Source of the DNA: Mesostigma viride | Lineage: Eukaryota; Streptophyta; Mesostigmatophyceae; Mesostigmatales; Mesostigmataceae | Reading direction: 5' to 3' | Assembly: GCA_009746045.1 (NCBI GenBank) | Contig: RPFO01000246.1 | Coordinates: forward strand, 2,477,911 to 2,541,910 | DNA length: 64,000 bases | Part shown: positions 11,021 through 21,234 of the stretch, piece after piece | Layout: the number at the start of each line of letters is the position of its first letter | Position numbering within the stretch: the first letter of the stretch is position 1 | Translations under genes and position numbers: made by a program | Notes under the pieces: model-generated | Seen by the model: the letters and a program-made list of their open reading frames with translations, nothing else | Database searches by the model: none | What the model was told of the DNA's origin: nothing

Positions 11021-12912
11021 TTAAGGGGAGGTGGCACCCCAAAAACCTTAAAACTTGACCCATGCTAATATCACTTGAATTTCAGTTGCACCATGCTAAA
11101 TTATGATTGGGGGCACTAAATAACATCTCTAGTGAGTTGTCCATGCACTTGTTGGGGGTACTACCCCCACATATACGCCAATATAGCGCTATAAATAGAA
11201 AAAGACGCTAATTAGGGCTATGTATGCCCCAGCCCATGCACTCATTTGTTGGCAAAAAAAATGTAGCGTCTATAGTTCCCTGAGTTTGTAGCTTGCTGAG
11301 CTATTTACATCATGAAAATGACAAAACCTTGAACAGTTATTAATTTCCCCGCAAAAGTACCCTTTTTTTACCGGACATTGGGAATAAACATGTCATAAAC
11401 ACTTCAGATTAGGCAACAAAATGTAGCGAAAATCCGGCTAACAGGGGGACAGCAGTGGTCCAAGTCCCAGGTCATTCCGACAAGTCTAGCTCAAGTTATT
11501 GCGTTTGGCGTGCTAAAACCTGAACATACGCTAAATGAGGTTTTTCTGTGTATAAGGCCACCTAGGCATCATGTTTTCCATCCAAGAAGCCAAAAAACAT
11601 GCCCAACTCGATCACACAACATAAGAAAAGGCTAGGCACCTCATCTGCCCTCCCCTGCCCTCAGCATGGCCAGCCTTGCCAGCGTGCGCATAGCAACACC
11701 ATCGCTAGGCATACACGCACCAAGAGAGCATACACTAAGCTCAGCCCAAGGTTACCATGTAAGTTTATGCCAAGAACTCAGCAAGTATACGTGTAAAAAC
11801 CTTAGAAAGACTGCCCAAGCAATAGAGGCAACTGCAGCCTGCAAACTTGGCAGCAAATCATACATGTTGTATGCCAAGCATTCACATCCTATCCAGCTTG
11901 CCTTGCTGCACACATAGCAGGGAAGTCTTAATGGTTATAGCTCAAGGAAAGCAATGGAAACACCTATCTAATGCAATGCCACTCATGCAGTATGGCCAGC
12001 AAAAGAACCACTCTCACCTTCCTTTCCAATAGGGCAATTTGCTAAGAAGCTGATGCCAGCTTGTTAGCCTCTAGGCACATGCCGGATGTCGTTCTAAAAC
12101 AGGCGTGTCAGATCCGGCACATAACAAATCGTCTGAGCAAGGTCACGTCCAAAGGATTATGGAAAACAAATGTCAACACATTACCAACAACTTGACCTCG
12201 GCGCATTTAGCATGCCAGCCACAAACTACACGAAATTGTACGAAATTGCTAGGAATCTGACGATGCAACCGAAAGAAATGGAGCGCTTCCTGCAGGGAAA
12301 CTGCCCGAAAAAAAGGCGAAAGGCCGACGTTAATGCACCTGCCTGCGTGGAAATGTTTCATGCATAAACTGGCACGCAAGCTCGAACAATAAAAGACATC
12401 ATCCATTGATCAGGCGAACAAGGAAGGTGCGCCTTCCGTGAATACGTCGAAGGCGACATGCGCAGGCCTGCGTAGGTTCTTACCTTGAATGCCGGAAATG
12501 TAAAAGAAACCGGGAAGCTTCGGCACAAACTCGACAACACCATTAAGTTAGCTTCATAATCGCTCTTTAGAGCCTACGTTGCCTCACAATAGCTGCCGTA
12601 AACCTGCATTAAATTTCATGATCCGCAAGAGAAATTATATCCTGGACCCCCGCGCCCGTAGCCGTTCGAGAAATTAGCGATATTGCAAACCGTAAACTTT
12701 CCGCCACGCAATGAGGTCATCAACTAATCTTCTGCGAAATTCAAGCATTTTTTCTAGCTGTTTACGTGCCATATCGATTAATATTGCATAAAGGCATGCC
12801 GCCATGGCCACTTCCGCGAGGGTTGAGCGGTCCGGGCACACATTATACACCGTACGGACGGTACCGCGAATTTTTTGGCGCGGAAAATATTCGGCGCGCC
12901 ACGTCCCCTTAA
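11021..12912. mobile_element. Non-autonomous TTAA-duplicating (piggyBac-like) element
   Basis: The 1884-bp insert (11025-12908) is flanked by TTAA at 11021-11024 and 12909-12912. Its ends are imperfect inverted repeats: GGGGAGGTGGCACCCC on the left, and GGGGACGTGGCGCGCC when the right end is read inward. Removing the insert and one TTAA puts the Copia RT back in one frame. No transposase is visible inside; the internal ORFs are under 100 codons. TTAA duplication is typical of piggyBac, but the family is inferred from the target site alone. Confidence 0.85.
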
Positions 12913-13718
12913 AGGGGACCTCCACACTGCCAAAAGGGGAAACATACACACCTGGGCTGCAACAAACCTCACTCAGGATCATGCTCTCCCTCTTCCTCCA
13001 CAACCTCAATGCAGGCCAAGACTATGTCTGCAAAGCCACTGATATTAAAAGGGCCTTCCTCAGGGGGGACCCAGAAAAGGCTGAATCTGTGTGGAAAGGG
13101 AAGGTGTACGTGGTAGACACCCCAGCTGTGTGGAAACCTTATATTGATGAGCCCCACCTTATCATCAACATTGGGGTGGAAGGGCTTGTCAGTGCCCCAA
13201 AAATTTTCAGAGACTCAGCAGAGGAAGTATTCAAAAAGCTCAAGGCCACGTATGATGACCTGGACCCATGCTTTTTTGTTGTACCCACCCCCTCTGGACT
13301 GCTGTTCTTTGTGTGGCATGGAGATGACCAACTCATTTGTGGGCCTAGAGCTGAGGTGGAAACCTTTATTCAGCAGGTCCAGGAATCATATGAGATTGGC
13401 AAACAGGTGGAATTGAGCACAACCCCCATCCAGTTCTGTGGCATCATGTTGCAGCTGCATAGGCAGCCAGATCAGTGGGTCTGCTCTCTCTCCCCTCCTG
13501 CAGAATATATCCAAGATTGTCTAGATCTGCTGCAGGACAACTACCTCCCCTTACATATGTGTGCCACTGTTCAGGGCAAACTGGGGTGGTGGTCAGCCAT
13601 CTGTGGGGCTCCCTTAGCTGTCATCAGCAGGGTCACCCATGATGTTCTAGTCAAGATCAAATGCAGTCACATCAGGAAGTTGGTCAATGACTGTCCCCCC
13701 TCATCCTCCATGGCCTGA
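12913..13718 (+). CDS. pol: Copia pol, second part: reverse transcriptase
   Basis: This continues the RT from the left side of the TTAA insertion in the same frame (KGTSTLPKGETYTPG onward). Motifs are CKATDIKRAFLRG (first catalytic Asp), FFVWHGDDQLICG (catalytic pair, with HGDD in place of YVDD, at about 13318-13329), IQFCGIML and VQGKLGWWS. The frame closes at 13716-13718 where one base appears to be missing; the RNase H continues in the next frame without a gap in homology. Confidence 0.85.
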
Positions 13719-14248
13719 ATCTGATGGAAGACATCCACATCCAATGTGTCATGGACAGCTCCATGGAGAGCAGAACAATCAATCAAATGGGGGCACGGGA
13801 ATCAGGGCTGTTTTTTCTCACCAACAGGTCAGATTACATGTCCCTCACTTCCTGGTACAGCAGGCTACACCGCAGAAAACCTGGCAGCAGCAACTCAGCT
13901 GAATGTCGTGCTGTGGTGTCTGCTGCATTGCATGCTCGTTCCCTGCAGCACATGCTCACCTGGCTACAAACCCAGGCAGGCAGCACATGCAATGTCATCT
14001 CACATCTCTATACTGACAGCCAATCTGTGATCAGCTTTCTAACCAAGAAATCTGTCTCTGCTGCTGTCCACACTGACTTGGATTGGGTGATCCTCAAACA
14101 GGAGGCCACCTATTTTTCCAGCTGGACTCATGTGGATGATGAGGACAACCCAGCAGACGCTCTCACGAAGCTGCGGGATGCTGCTGGCCAACAGTACCAG
14201 CTCCTCTTTCAGAACATGAACCCCTATGATATCAGAGTCAGTGTTTGA
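13719..14248 (+). CDS. pol: Copia pol, RNase H domain
   Basis: This is the Copia-type RNase H that removes the RNA template. MDSSMES holds the first Asp, SNSAECRAVVSAALHA the Glu motif, YTDSQSVISFL the second Asp, and THVDDEDNPADALTK the terminal Asp/His region. The frame is offset by one base from the RT, consistent with a single-base loss near 13715. The stop is at 14246-14248. Confidence 0.88.
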
Positions 14249-14572
14249 ATAAATGACTGGCCATAGCACAGTACACAACCACCACACCCCCTTACCACAG
14301 CGATAGCTGCTGGGCGCCATAAAATTCAACACATTCGTTGTGGGGTGTGAGTGCTGGCTAGGTCAGATTTGTATCCATTTGCAGCTTGAGGACACAAGCT
14401 TTGTATCCATTTACTTAATGTGTGCTTCAGTACCTGGCCAAACCAGCCAGCTGTGTACACCTTATTTAATGTGCAATATAACACCTGGCCAGAACAGCCA
14501 GCTGTAACCAACCTGGCTCAACCAGCCATGTCTCTTTTGTACCCCTAATCAACTTAAAAACAATAACAATAA
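14249..14572 (+). other. Copia 3' untranslated region
   Basis: No ORF. A repeated phrase of the kind CAGCTGTGTACACC / CAGCTGTAACCAACC occurs with CTGGCCAAACCAGCC / CTGGCCAGAACAGCC near 14430-14530, so this is a short diverged tandem repeat. No clear polypurine tract is seen before the LTR. Confidence 0.5.
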
Positions 14573-15087
14573 TGTTGGGGGTGCAGACCTGCATTAAGAA
14601 ATAAATAATAAAACAATACTGGAGTTAGTCTCCATGCTTTGCTGTAGACTAAGTCTCAAAGGCATTGTGAATACAACGTATGAATAAGCCTTGTAAACCC
14701 ACATTGGTATGTGAATATAAATACCACGTGGGCTATGCAGATAGGGATGCTAGTCGAGTCGCATACGTTTCCCTAGATAGGTACTTTGGGTACTGAGGTA
14801 CGTGACAGATGTCAGTACCCAGTATACGTAGTGTCCTGTCATTGGACGGTACTAGAGTATCCTAGATAGGGACCGTACTGCAGCGTGCATTGATTTGTGA
14901 TCGCACGATGCAGTGACTAGGCAGCTACCTGTCATCGTGCGGCCTCGGGCCAACGGTCTGCACCCAACGGTCACTGGCGGCGCAGCCGGTGAGAGGAACG
15001 TTGATAAAGGGTAAACCTATTTTCTAATGAACCAAGCAATTCATTGCTCACAGCTTTCAGTGTTCTCAAGCAATATATCCCACCGCA
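14573..15087 (+). repeat. Copia 3' LTR (about 515 bp)
   Basis: It begins TGTTGGGGGTGCAGACC and is taken to end at CCCACCGCA, just before the gypsy-2 gag tail. A TATA box (TATAAATA, 14716-14723) is embedded, followed by transcribed-looking sequence. The 5' LTR is not in the window, so the boundaries rest on TG...CA ends and on the flanking gypsy-2 sequence. Confidence 0.6.
14716..14723 (+). promoter_or_regulatory. TATA box of the Copia LTR
   Basis: TATAAATA lies in the 5' third of the LTR, where the retrotransposon promoter is expected. Confidence 0.5.
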
Positions 15088-15093
15088 TTCTAA

Positions 15094-15314
15094 CTTACCC
15101 CTCAGCGTGCTCCTATTCGTCCCACTTCAGGACGCATTCCTTCAGCTACCCCTAGTAGGCTGAATGCTGTGCAGACAGGATCCCCAGGGTTCCCCTATGA
15201 TAATCAGGCTCTCGCACCCTCTTCAATCCCTCGTGACCCTCCAGCAGTGGCTTTTCCGCCAGGGTCTTCTTCGGGGTTCGTTCCTATGGATTTGGGGGGG
15301 GAGGGGGAACAGTA
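15094..15314 (+). pseudogene. gag: gypsy-2 gag C-terminal tail (fragment)
   Basis: A short open stretch encodes a Pro/Ser/Arg-rich tail (RAPIRPTSGRIPSATPSRLN onward). It ends after a G-rich run near 15293 that also seems to hold a frame change into the protease. The rest of gag is absent on this side because the Copia element begins directly upstream. Confidence 0.5.
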
Positions 15315-15377
15315 GGCCTGTCAGCCGGGGGTAACCTGGACAGGTCCTTAGATAGTACCCCAGATATTAATTTTTGC

Positions 15378-15770
15378 TTGCCTGTTTTTATAACCTCTGT
15401 AGGAGCTGAATCATCCCTACCACTACGTGTGCGTCCTCTTATGTTCTTGAATGGTGGCTTAACCGTCCCTCATACTGTTGTAGACCCCTTCCTGCATGCT
15501 GATGAACTCTTGAATGTCTCTGTGTTAGTGGATAGCGGTGCGGCTAGCTCCTTTGTGAGCGAGGCCCTAGTTAGGCGTTTAGGACTAGTCCCTACCCCTC
15601 ACACAAAAACTGTCACTGTCCATTATGCTGACGGTCGCACCAGTCATTCCCCGGGTACGGTGTCCCTTCCCCTGGTCATACAAGGACGTACGGTCAACCT
15701 GACGGCCACTATAGGCCCTATCACTACAGCTGATGTATTACTAGGATTACATAGATTGGCATCAGGATAA
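15378..15770 (+). CDS. PR: gypsy-2 retropepsin (protease)
   Basis: A retroviral-type aspartic protease that processes the polyprotein. VLVDSGAASSFVSEALVRRL contains the DSGA catalytic motif, and TADVLLGLHRL corresponds to the conserved late hydrophobic-Gly motif. The frame breaks at the end (near 15745), where the expected continuation (DYIDWHQDNKITINYDT) is read in another frame leading into RT. Confidence 0.85.
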   Translation: MPVFITSVGAESSLPLRVRPLMFLNGGLTVPHTVVDPFLHADELLNVSVLVDSGAASSFVSEALVRRLGLVPTPHTKTVTVHYADGRTSHSPGTVSLPLVIQGRTVNLTATIGPITTADVLLGLHRLASG

Positions 15771-17523
15771 TAAAATCACTATTAATTATGATACTATGGT
15801 CATTTGGTTTCCAGATAGCTCCTACTGGGTACCAGAACGTCATTATAGATTAGAAAATTTATCCTTGGTAGATATTACTCCTCCTGCACCTGTTGATACT
15901 CCTGTGAGACCTATACCTGAAGTATTAATGTCCAATGACGAATTGCGATCTGAACTAAAGGAATATGGATACCTATTATGTATGTTCCTTCAGCTAGAAG
16001 TACAAGAGATACCTATCACTAATAATAGTGTGGATATAGATGTAAATACAGTGGATACAATAGGAGTGGGATTTACTGAAAATGAAATAGTCAGATACAT
16101 GGCTGTGATAGATTCCTCAAAAGTATTTGAAGAAAAGACTCCTTCTTATCCTCCTCCTCGTTCTGTTTTACACCGTGTAGTTATCAAGGACGGTGCAGTT
16201 CCTACGCACTCTCCGATGTATAGAATGGGCCCTACAGAATTAAAGGAACTAAAACAGATTTTAGTATCACTATTAGAAGCAGGATTGATAGAGCCTAGTA
16301 ACTCCCCCTACTCCGCTGGTGTCCTGTTAGTTCCTAAGCCAAATGGCAAGTTTCGCCTAGTTACTGATTATAGGAAGTTAAACGATATTACTGTGAAGTC
16401 TAAATACCCTCTACCTCGTATTGATGATATATTTAATAAGGTTAAAGGTTCTACCTGTTTCACAGTACTAGATTGTGCGGATGGTTTCTGGCAACTACGT
16501 ATAGCTCCTGAGGATTGCCACAAAACCGCCTTTGCTACCCCTTTTGGGCATTATCAGTTTAGAGTAGCGGCTATGGGACTCTGTAACTCTCCTGCCTCCT
16601 TCCAAATGTTAATGAATGAAGTACTTAGACCTGTTATGGGAAATTCCCACCTTCCTCAAGTGTCCTCTGATTTAAAGGATCCTTCCTTCTCCTCTGTTTC
16701 TTTATCTGAGCATGACCGTTCTTGTGCTCAAGCTTACTTAGATGATATCCTTATTTATTCTCCTGATTTTGAAACGCACTTACGTGATTTAAAGAAAGTA
16801 CTAGAAATTATGGCTGAAAACTCTTTATGGGCGCGCCGTGCTAAAGTTCGTTCGGGTAGGAGTGTCCCATTTTTAGGGCACGTCCTGTCAGATGCCGGGG
16901 TCGCTACCGACCCTGACAAGACTAAGTCAATTCAGGAATGGCCTACCCCTACCGACGTTAAAGGTGTACGTAGTTTTCTAGGAATTGCTTCTTACTATAG
17001 GCGTTTTATCCCGCGTTTCGCAACTATAGCAGCTCCTATTAATCATCTATTAAAGAAGGATATCCCCTTTGTTTGGAGTAGTGAATGTCAGTCGGCTTTT
17101 CAGTGTCTAAAATCCCTACTCCTCTCCCCTCCTGTACTCATCCTACCGGATACTACTAAACCCTTTGTTGTAGCCACAGATGCTAGCAAGGTAGCTATAG
17201 GGGGCGTCCTTCTCCAGGATCAGGGTCAGGGCTTACAGCCAATCGAGTATATCTCTAGGACAATGCTTCCTGCGGAGCGTAACTATCCCGTCCACCAGCA
17301 AGAACTATTAGCTGTGGTGTACTGTTGCCACGCGTGGCAGCACTTTCTTAAAGGTGCTCAATTTGATGTTTGTCTGAATGAACCCTGTGAGATTGACCCT
17401 TATAGATTAGTTATCCAGACAGATCACCGCCCTCTTACCCATCTTCTCTCACAACCCAACCTTACCCCTCGTCAAGCGCGCTGGATGGAGTTTTTAGCAC
17501 AGTTCTCCCCTTTTAAACTTCAA
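15742..17523 (+). CDS. pol: gypsy-2 reverse transcriptase and RNase H, interrupted
   Basis: RT motifs are LLVPKPNGKFRLVTDYRKLN, VLDCADGFWQLRIAPEDC, GHYQFRVAAMGLCNSPASFQ and AYLDDILIYS (catalytic pair near 16740). The connection and RNase H follow: SFLGIASYYRRFIPRFATIA, VVATDASKVAIGGVLL, HQQELLAVVYCCHAW and TDHRPLTHLL. The frame is open for about 590 codons. Coding similarity to gypsy-1 stops at FSPFKLQ (17523), where foreign sequence begins; the missing part resumes at about 19240. Confidence 0.93.
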
Positions 17524-19239
17524 CCGTCTGGACTGGAACCACCGAAACGGACTGAGTTTGGGTATCTTTGTGCGCCTGAGAGTAACTAGCCAAATAACAT
17601 TTTCTGGCCCACCCTTGGAACCAAGCATGCTTTTATATCAAATAATGTTTGGGAAATTTGGTTGGTCACATATCTATGCCCCATGCATGCTATAAATAGC
17701 CCCCCCCCCAGGGGGGTACGGTGCACATGGGGTTGGAGACATATATAATGCATTATAGACCATTTACACAAATCAGGTGGCCCTGGCCTTTTAAAGGCAG
17801 TTTATTAGAATCACAGGCATGCCATCAATGCATTCACAGCATGAAATGTCACAGAACTGCACATGCTAGCTAGCAAACAGCCCAAAATAGCTCAGACCGT
17901 TATAACGGTGCAAGCTATTTTGGGACGGTTGCTAGAACTGCCGTATAGGTTTCCTATCCCAAAGTGGCACAAAACAACTAGATGGCCACAAAAGCAATGC
18001 CAACACCATGTCCAGCATATAAGACACAAGCTCATGCTATACAATAGGTGTAAGGCTCATATCAAGGCCTAAAGCGCGCGTACAAAGGGTGGCAAGGAGC
18101 TACATCACTAACACACCCAATGAACGACAAAACACCTCTATGTTCTTGGAAACAATGAATAAAACAATAGGAATAAGTTGGTATAATGCTCCCATGCAAA
18201 CAGGTTATGGGTATCTCCACGATTTTCACATGCAATGGATGCAAAACAAGAAGGTGGGCGTTGGCCAGCAAAACAAGAAGCCACGCCTAACACTGGTCAG
18301 AAAAGAACTTGTCTCGGGGTGCTTGACCAAGGAAAAGCATTGGGTAATCAACGTTACCATATTAGTGACCGATAACAATCGTTACCTCGCTATTTCCGTT
18401 GCTGCATCAGCTAACGGTGACCAAACATGGTCCAAAATCTGCTTGACCTGATGGTATTCCCCAACCATGACAAGCCGATGCGTAGAGGCAGCAAAACAAC
18501 AAAAAGACAATCACAACCCCTCGGTAATAACTCTGATATTAGCTTTAAACGATAATACAACTATATACGGCTAATAGAGCACGCTTGGAGGCTAGAACGT
18601 ACCAGGTCGGTACAGCAGATTACCTTTCTTGCGCGAGCCAGCACGCCAGAGTAATGGACGTAGCCTCGAGCCTTTACTGGCTGCCAATGCTAATAAATCT
18701 TGTTGGGAACAACGTACTAAATTGATCGATGCGCAGATGTCTGGGAAAATTCGGCCTAGCAACATGCAGCACTCGCACCATCACTGCCTGGCCGCTAACG
18801 TCATTTGCTGCGCCGACCAGCACCCCGAGACCCATCTACGTATCTCCGAACCTTCCATGGCTAGGGATATTCAATTTTTAGGATCTAAGAATCATGCCTA
18901 CAAAATTTGAGTCCAATACGTCAAGCCATTCTCTCGTACCAGTCAGTTCTTTGCACCGCCATAGCCGTGCGCGTCAATATTTTTCCTGCACGTCGGTCCC
19001 GTTGGACCATGGTACCCCCCTAACTTTGCTCAAGCATATCTCCCTGGCCAGGTGTCCAAAGTACGGTCTGAAGTGCTCTACGGAAAGCTGACGTCTAGAT
19101 CTTTCGATCCCCCCAGGTTTGACCGTTAAATTATTATTGGCGCGGCGCCTGGTAGGCGCACAAACTCAGTCCGTTAGAGTGGTAGGACTTCAACTGGTAC
19201 CACGAAAACGGCGCGAGAACGGTTTAAGAGTTAACCTTG
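17524..19239. mobile_element. 1.7-kb unclassified insertion in gypsy-2 pol
   Basis: It separates the RNase H C-terminus from its continuation (DNIVPDALSRRADY). The motif AACGGACTGAGTTTG occurs near the left end (17546-17560) and inverted near the right end (19161-19175), with GTGCGCC following in both. The heptamer ACTTCAA occurs at 17517-17523 and at 19187-19193, but about 46 bases of other sequence lie between the second copy and the pol resumption, so the right boundary is complex. Small internal ORFs have no recognised product. Probably a non-autonomous DNA element, class unknown. Confidence 0.65.
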
Positions 19240-21158
19240 GGTGTAGATAACATAGTACCAGATGCACTCTCTCGTCGTGCAGATTACTCCTTTTTCGAGG
19301 ACCTTGATGTTCTCAATACTACTCTAGTTCCTACTACTATGGGTGTAACCCCGTATGGTGAACTACCTGATGATGAATCCTATGCCTACCTCTTTCATAC
19401 AGCTGTTCGCATGCCTGATCTCCTTTCTCACGTAGGACTCTCTCTCCCGTGTGAAGCCCTGCCTGTGGTCTCGGTGGGGGGGGAGGGGAAAAATAAAATT
19501 TCTATACCGCTTAGCCATATAGCGACTAGGTCAGGAAAGTCTTATGAACACATAGTCCCTCTAGGACCTCCCCTTCTCTTTGGCAAGGCGGTAGGAGATC
19601 TCTTTAAACCTGTTCTGGATACCTCTGTAGCGATGCCTACCTCTGATCTCGAACGTCTTATTAGTAGATTTACGGCCACTGAGCCGGAAGCATTAGCTGC
19701 CATTGCTGCCCATCCCCAACAATTAGGCAAGCACCCTTGTAAATTTGTAGGTGGATTTTTATATGTGCAGATAGCAGATTCTCCCCCTCAATGGCGCCTG
19801 TATGTCCCTCCTATCTGTCGCTCCTCCTTGCTCTTTGAGTTGCATGACTTAGCTGCTCACCAGGGTGGTAAACGGGTACGGGACCTAGTAGCCCGCTCTT
19901 ACTACTGGCCTTCCCTTTTAAAGGATGTAGATGAGTATGTTAGAACCTGTCAATCTTGCCAGGAGATGAAACCCAACAATGTAGGACAGATAGCAGAGCC
20001 TAGGACCTTACCTGATCCCATCATGCCGTGGGACTCCATTATGATGGATTTTGTAGGACCTTTTAGGAAGAATGATAGAGGTAACGCCCAGATCCTTGTT
20101 TTTGTAGATCGTTTTACTCGTATGTGTCATCTCGTGCCGTGTCCCTTAGAACTCACCGCACGCGATTGCGCACGCCTATACCTTAATAACGTATATAGAT
20201 ATCATGGTTTGAGTAGGCAGTTTATTAGTGATAAGGATAAGTTATTTACTTCTGATTTTTGGCAGCAGTTCTTCGCTGCTATCGGTACCAAGGTCACCTT
20301 CGGTACTGCCTACCACTCCTCCTCGTCTCATTTAGTAGAACGTTTGAATAGGGTAGTGGAAGAAGCTCTGCGTCACTATGTGAATGGCTCTGGGAGTGAT
20401 TGGGAGGATTACCTATGTTTGGTAGAGTTTTCCCTTAACAACTGCCCTCAGGCTGCGCATGGTTATACGCCCTTCTTCCTAGATACTGGTAGACAACCTC
20501 TTACCCCTACCTCTCTTTAGCTAGTCCTTTAAGGGACAAGGATGATGTGTCCCGGGATACTGTAGAAGGTGTGCAGGCGTTATTAGATAAGATGAAGAAT
20601 GCACACGACAACGCTATTGCAGGGTACCATAGGGCGCAGGCCAAATACCTTGCTAGGTTGCGTGCCTCATTAGATAGAAGAGCACCTGAGATAGAAATAG
20701 GAGATTTAGTCTTAGTAGAAGGCCCCCGTGTTGGCCGCTTCGCTCATAAGTTCGAAGCTGAACTGAAAGTGAAACTTAGGCCCGCCTTCTTAGGACCCTT
20801 CCGTGTGTTGTCTAGAGTAGGTAATTTTCTGTATGAGATAGATATTCCTACCTCTTGGCAGACCCACTCTCGCACCTTTCATAGAAGCCAGCTGAAGCTC
20901 TATCATCAGAGCACGTTCGCTGGTAGAGAATTAGCCCCTGCCCCTTTAGAGCATAACCCGGATACTGGTGAGGTAGAGGATGAGGTAGAGGGTATCGTGG
21001 CCCATAGAGATATCAAAAAAGGCCGCGGTACCCAGCGCCAGTATAAGGTGAAGTGGATGTATGCTCGTAGTGAGGTAGATAAGGTCTGGTATACTGAGAG
21101 TGAGCTAGATGGGTGTAGTCGCCTGCTGCAGGAGTATAAAACCCTGCATAAGCTCTAG
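19240..21158 (+). CDS. pol: gypsy-2 integrase with chromodomain
   Basis: It continues the RNase H tail (DNIVPDALSRRADYSFFEDL) and then encodes the integrase: a zinc region (ELHDLAAHQGG, RTCQSCQ), the DDE core (SIMMDFVGP near 20038, FISDKDKLF near 20220, HLVERLNR near 20330), the GPY-like C-terminal region (KVKLRPAFLGPFRVL) and a chromodomain (IVAHRDIKKGRGTQRQYKVKW). A stop at 20518-20520 is followed after a one-base shift by the rest of the protein (from PLRDKDDVSRDTVEG), again consistent with one lost base. The chromodomain is expected to bind modified histones and steer integration; that is family knowledge. Confidence 0.92.
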
Positions 21159-21234
21159 TTGTAGACCTTCTCCTCTCTTATGTTATGTCTGCTGTCGACG
21201 GATGGTTGGTTGTCCCCTCCCCTCCGCAGCCGTC

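Larger units (their letters stand above)
6379..15087 (+). mobile_element. Copia-type LTR retrotransposon, 5' end missing, split by a DNA transposon
   Basis: The parts seen are gag with a zinc knuckle, integrase, a protease-like segment, RT, RNase H and a 3' LTR. The left end is replaced by gypsy-1. The right end meets the gag tail of gypsy-2 at about 15087. A TTAA-flanked DNA element occupies 11025-12908. The proposed nesting is gypsy-2 (oldest host), then Copia, then gypsy-1 and the TTAA element. Confidence 0.85.

Noticed and set aside
11149..11172. Short hairpin GGGGGTACTACCCCC as a solo LTR edge
   Set aside because: It shares TGTTGGGGGT with the Copia LTR start, but no further LTR similarity follows.
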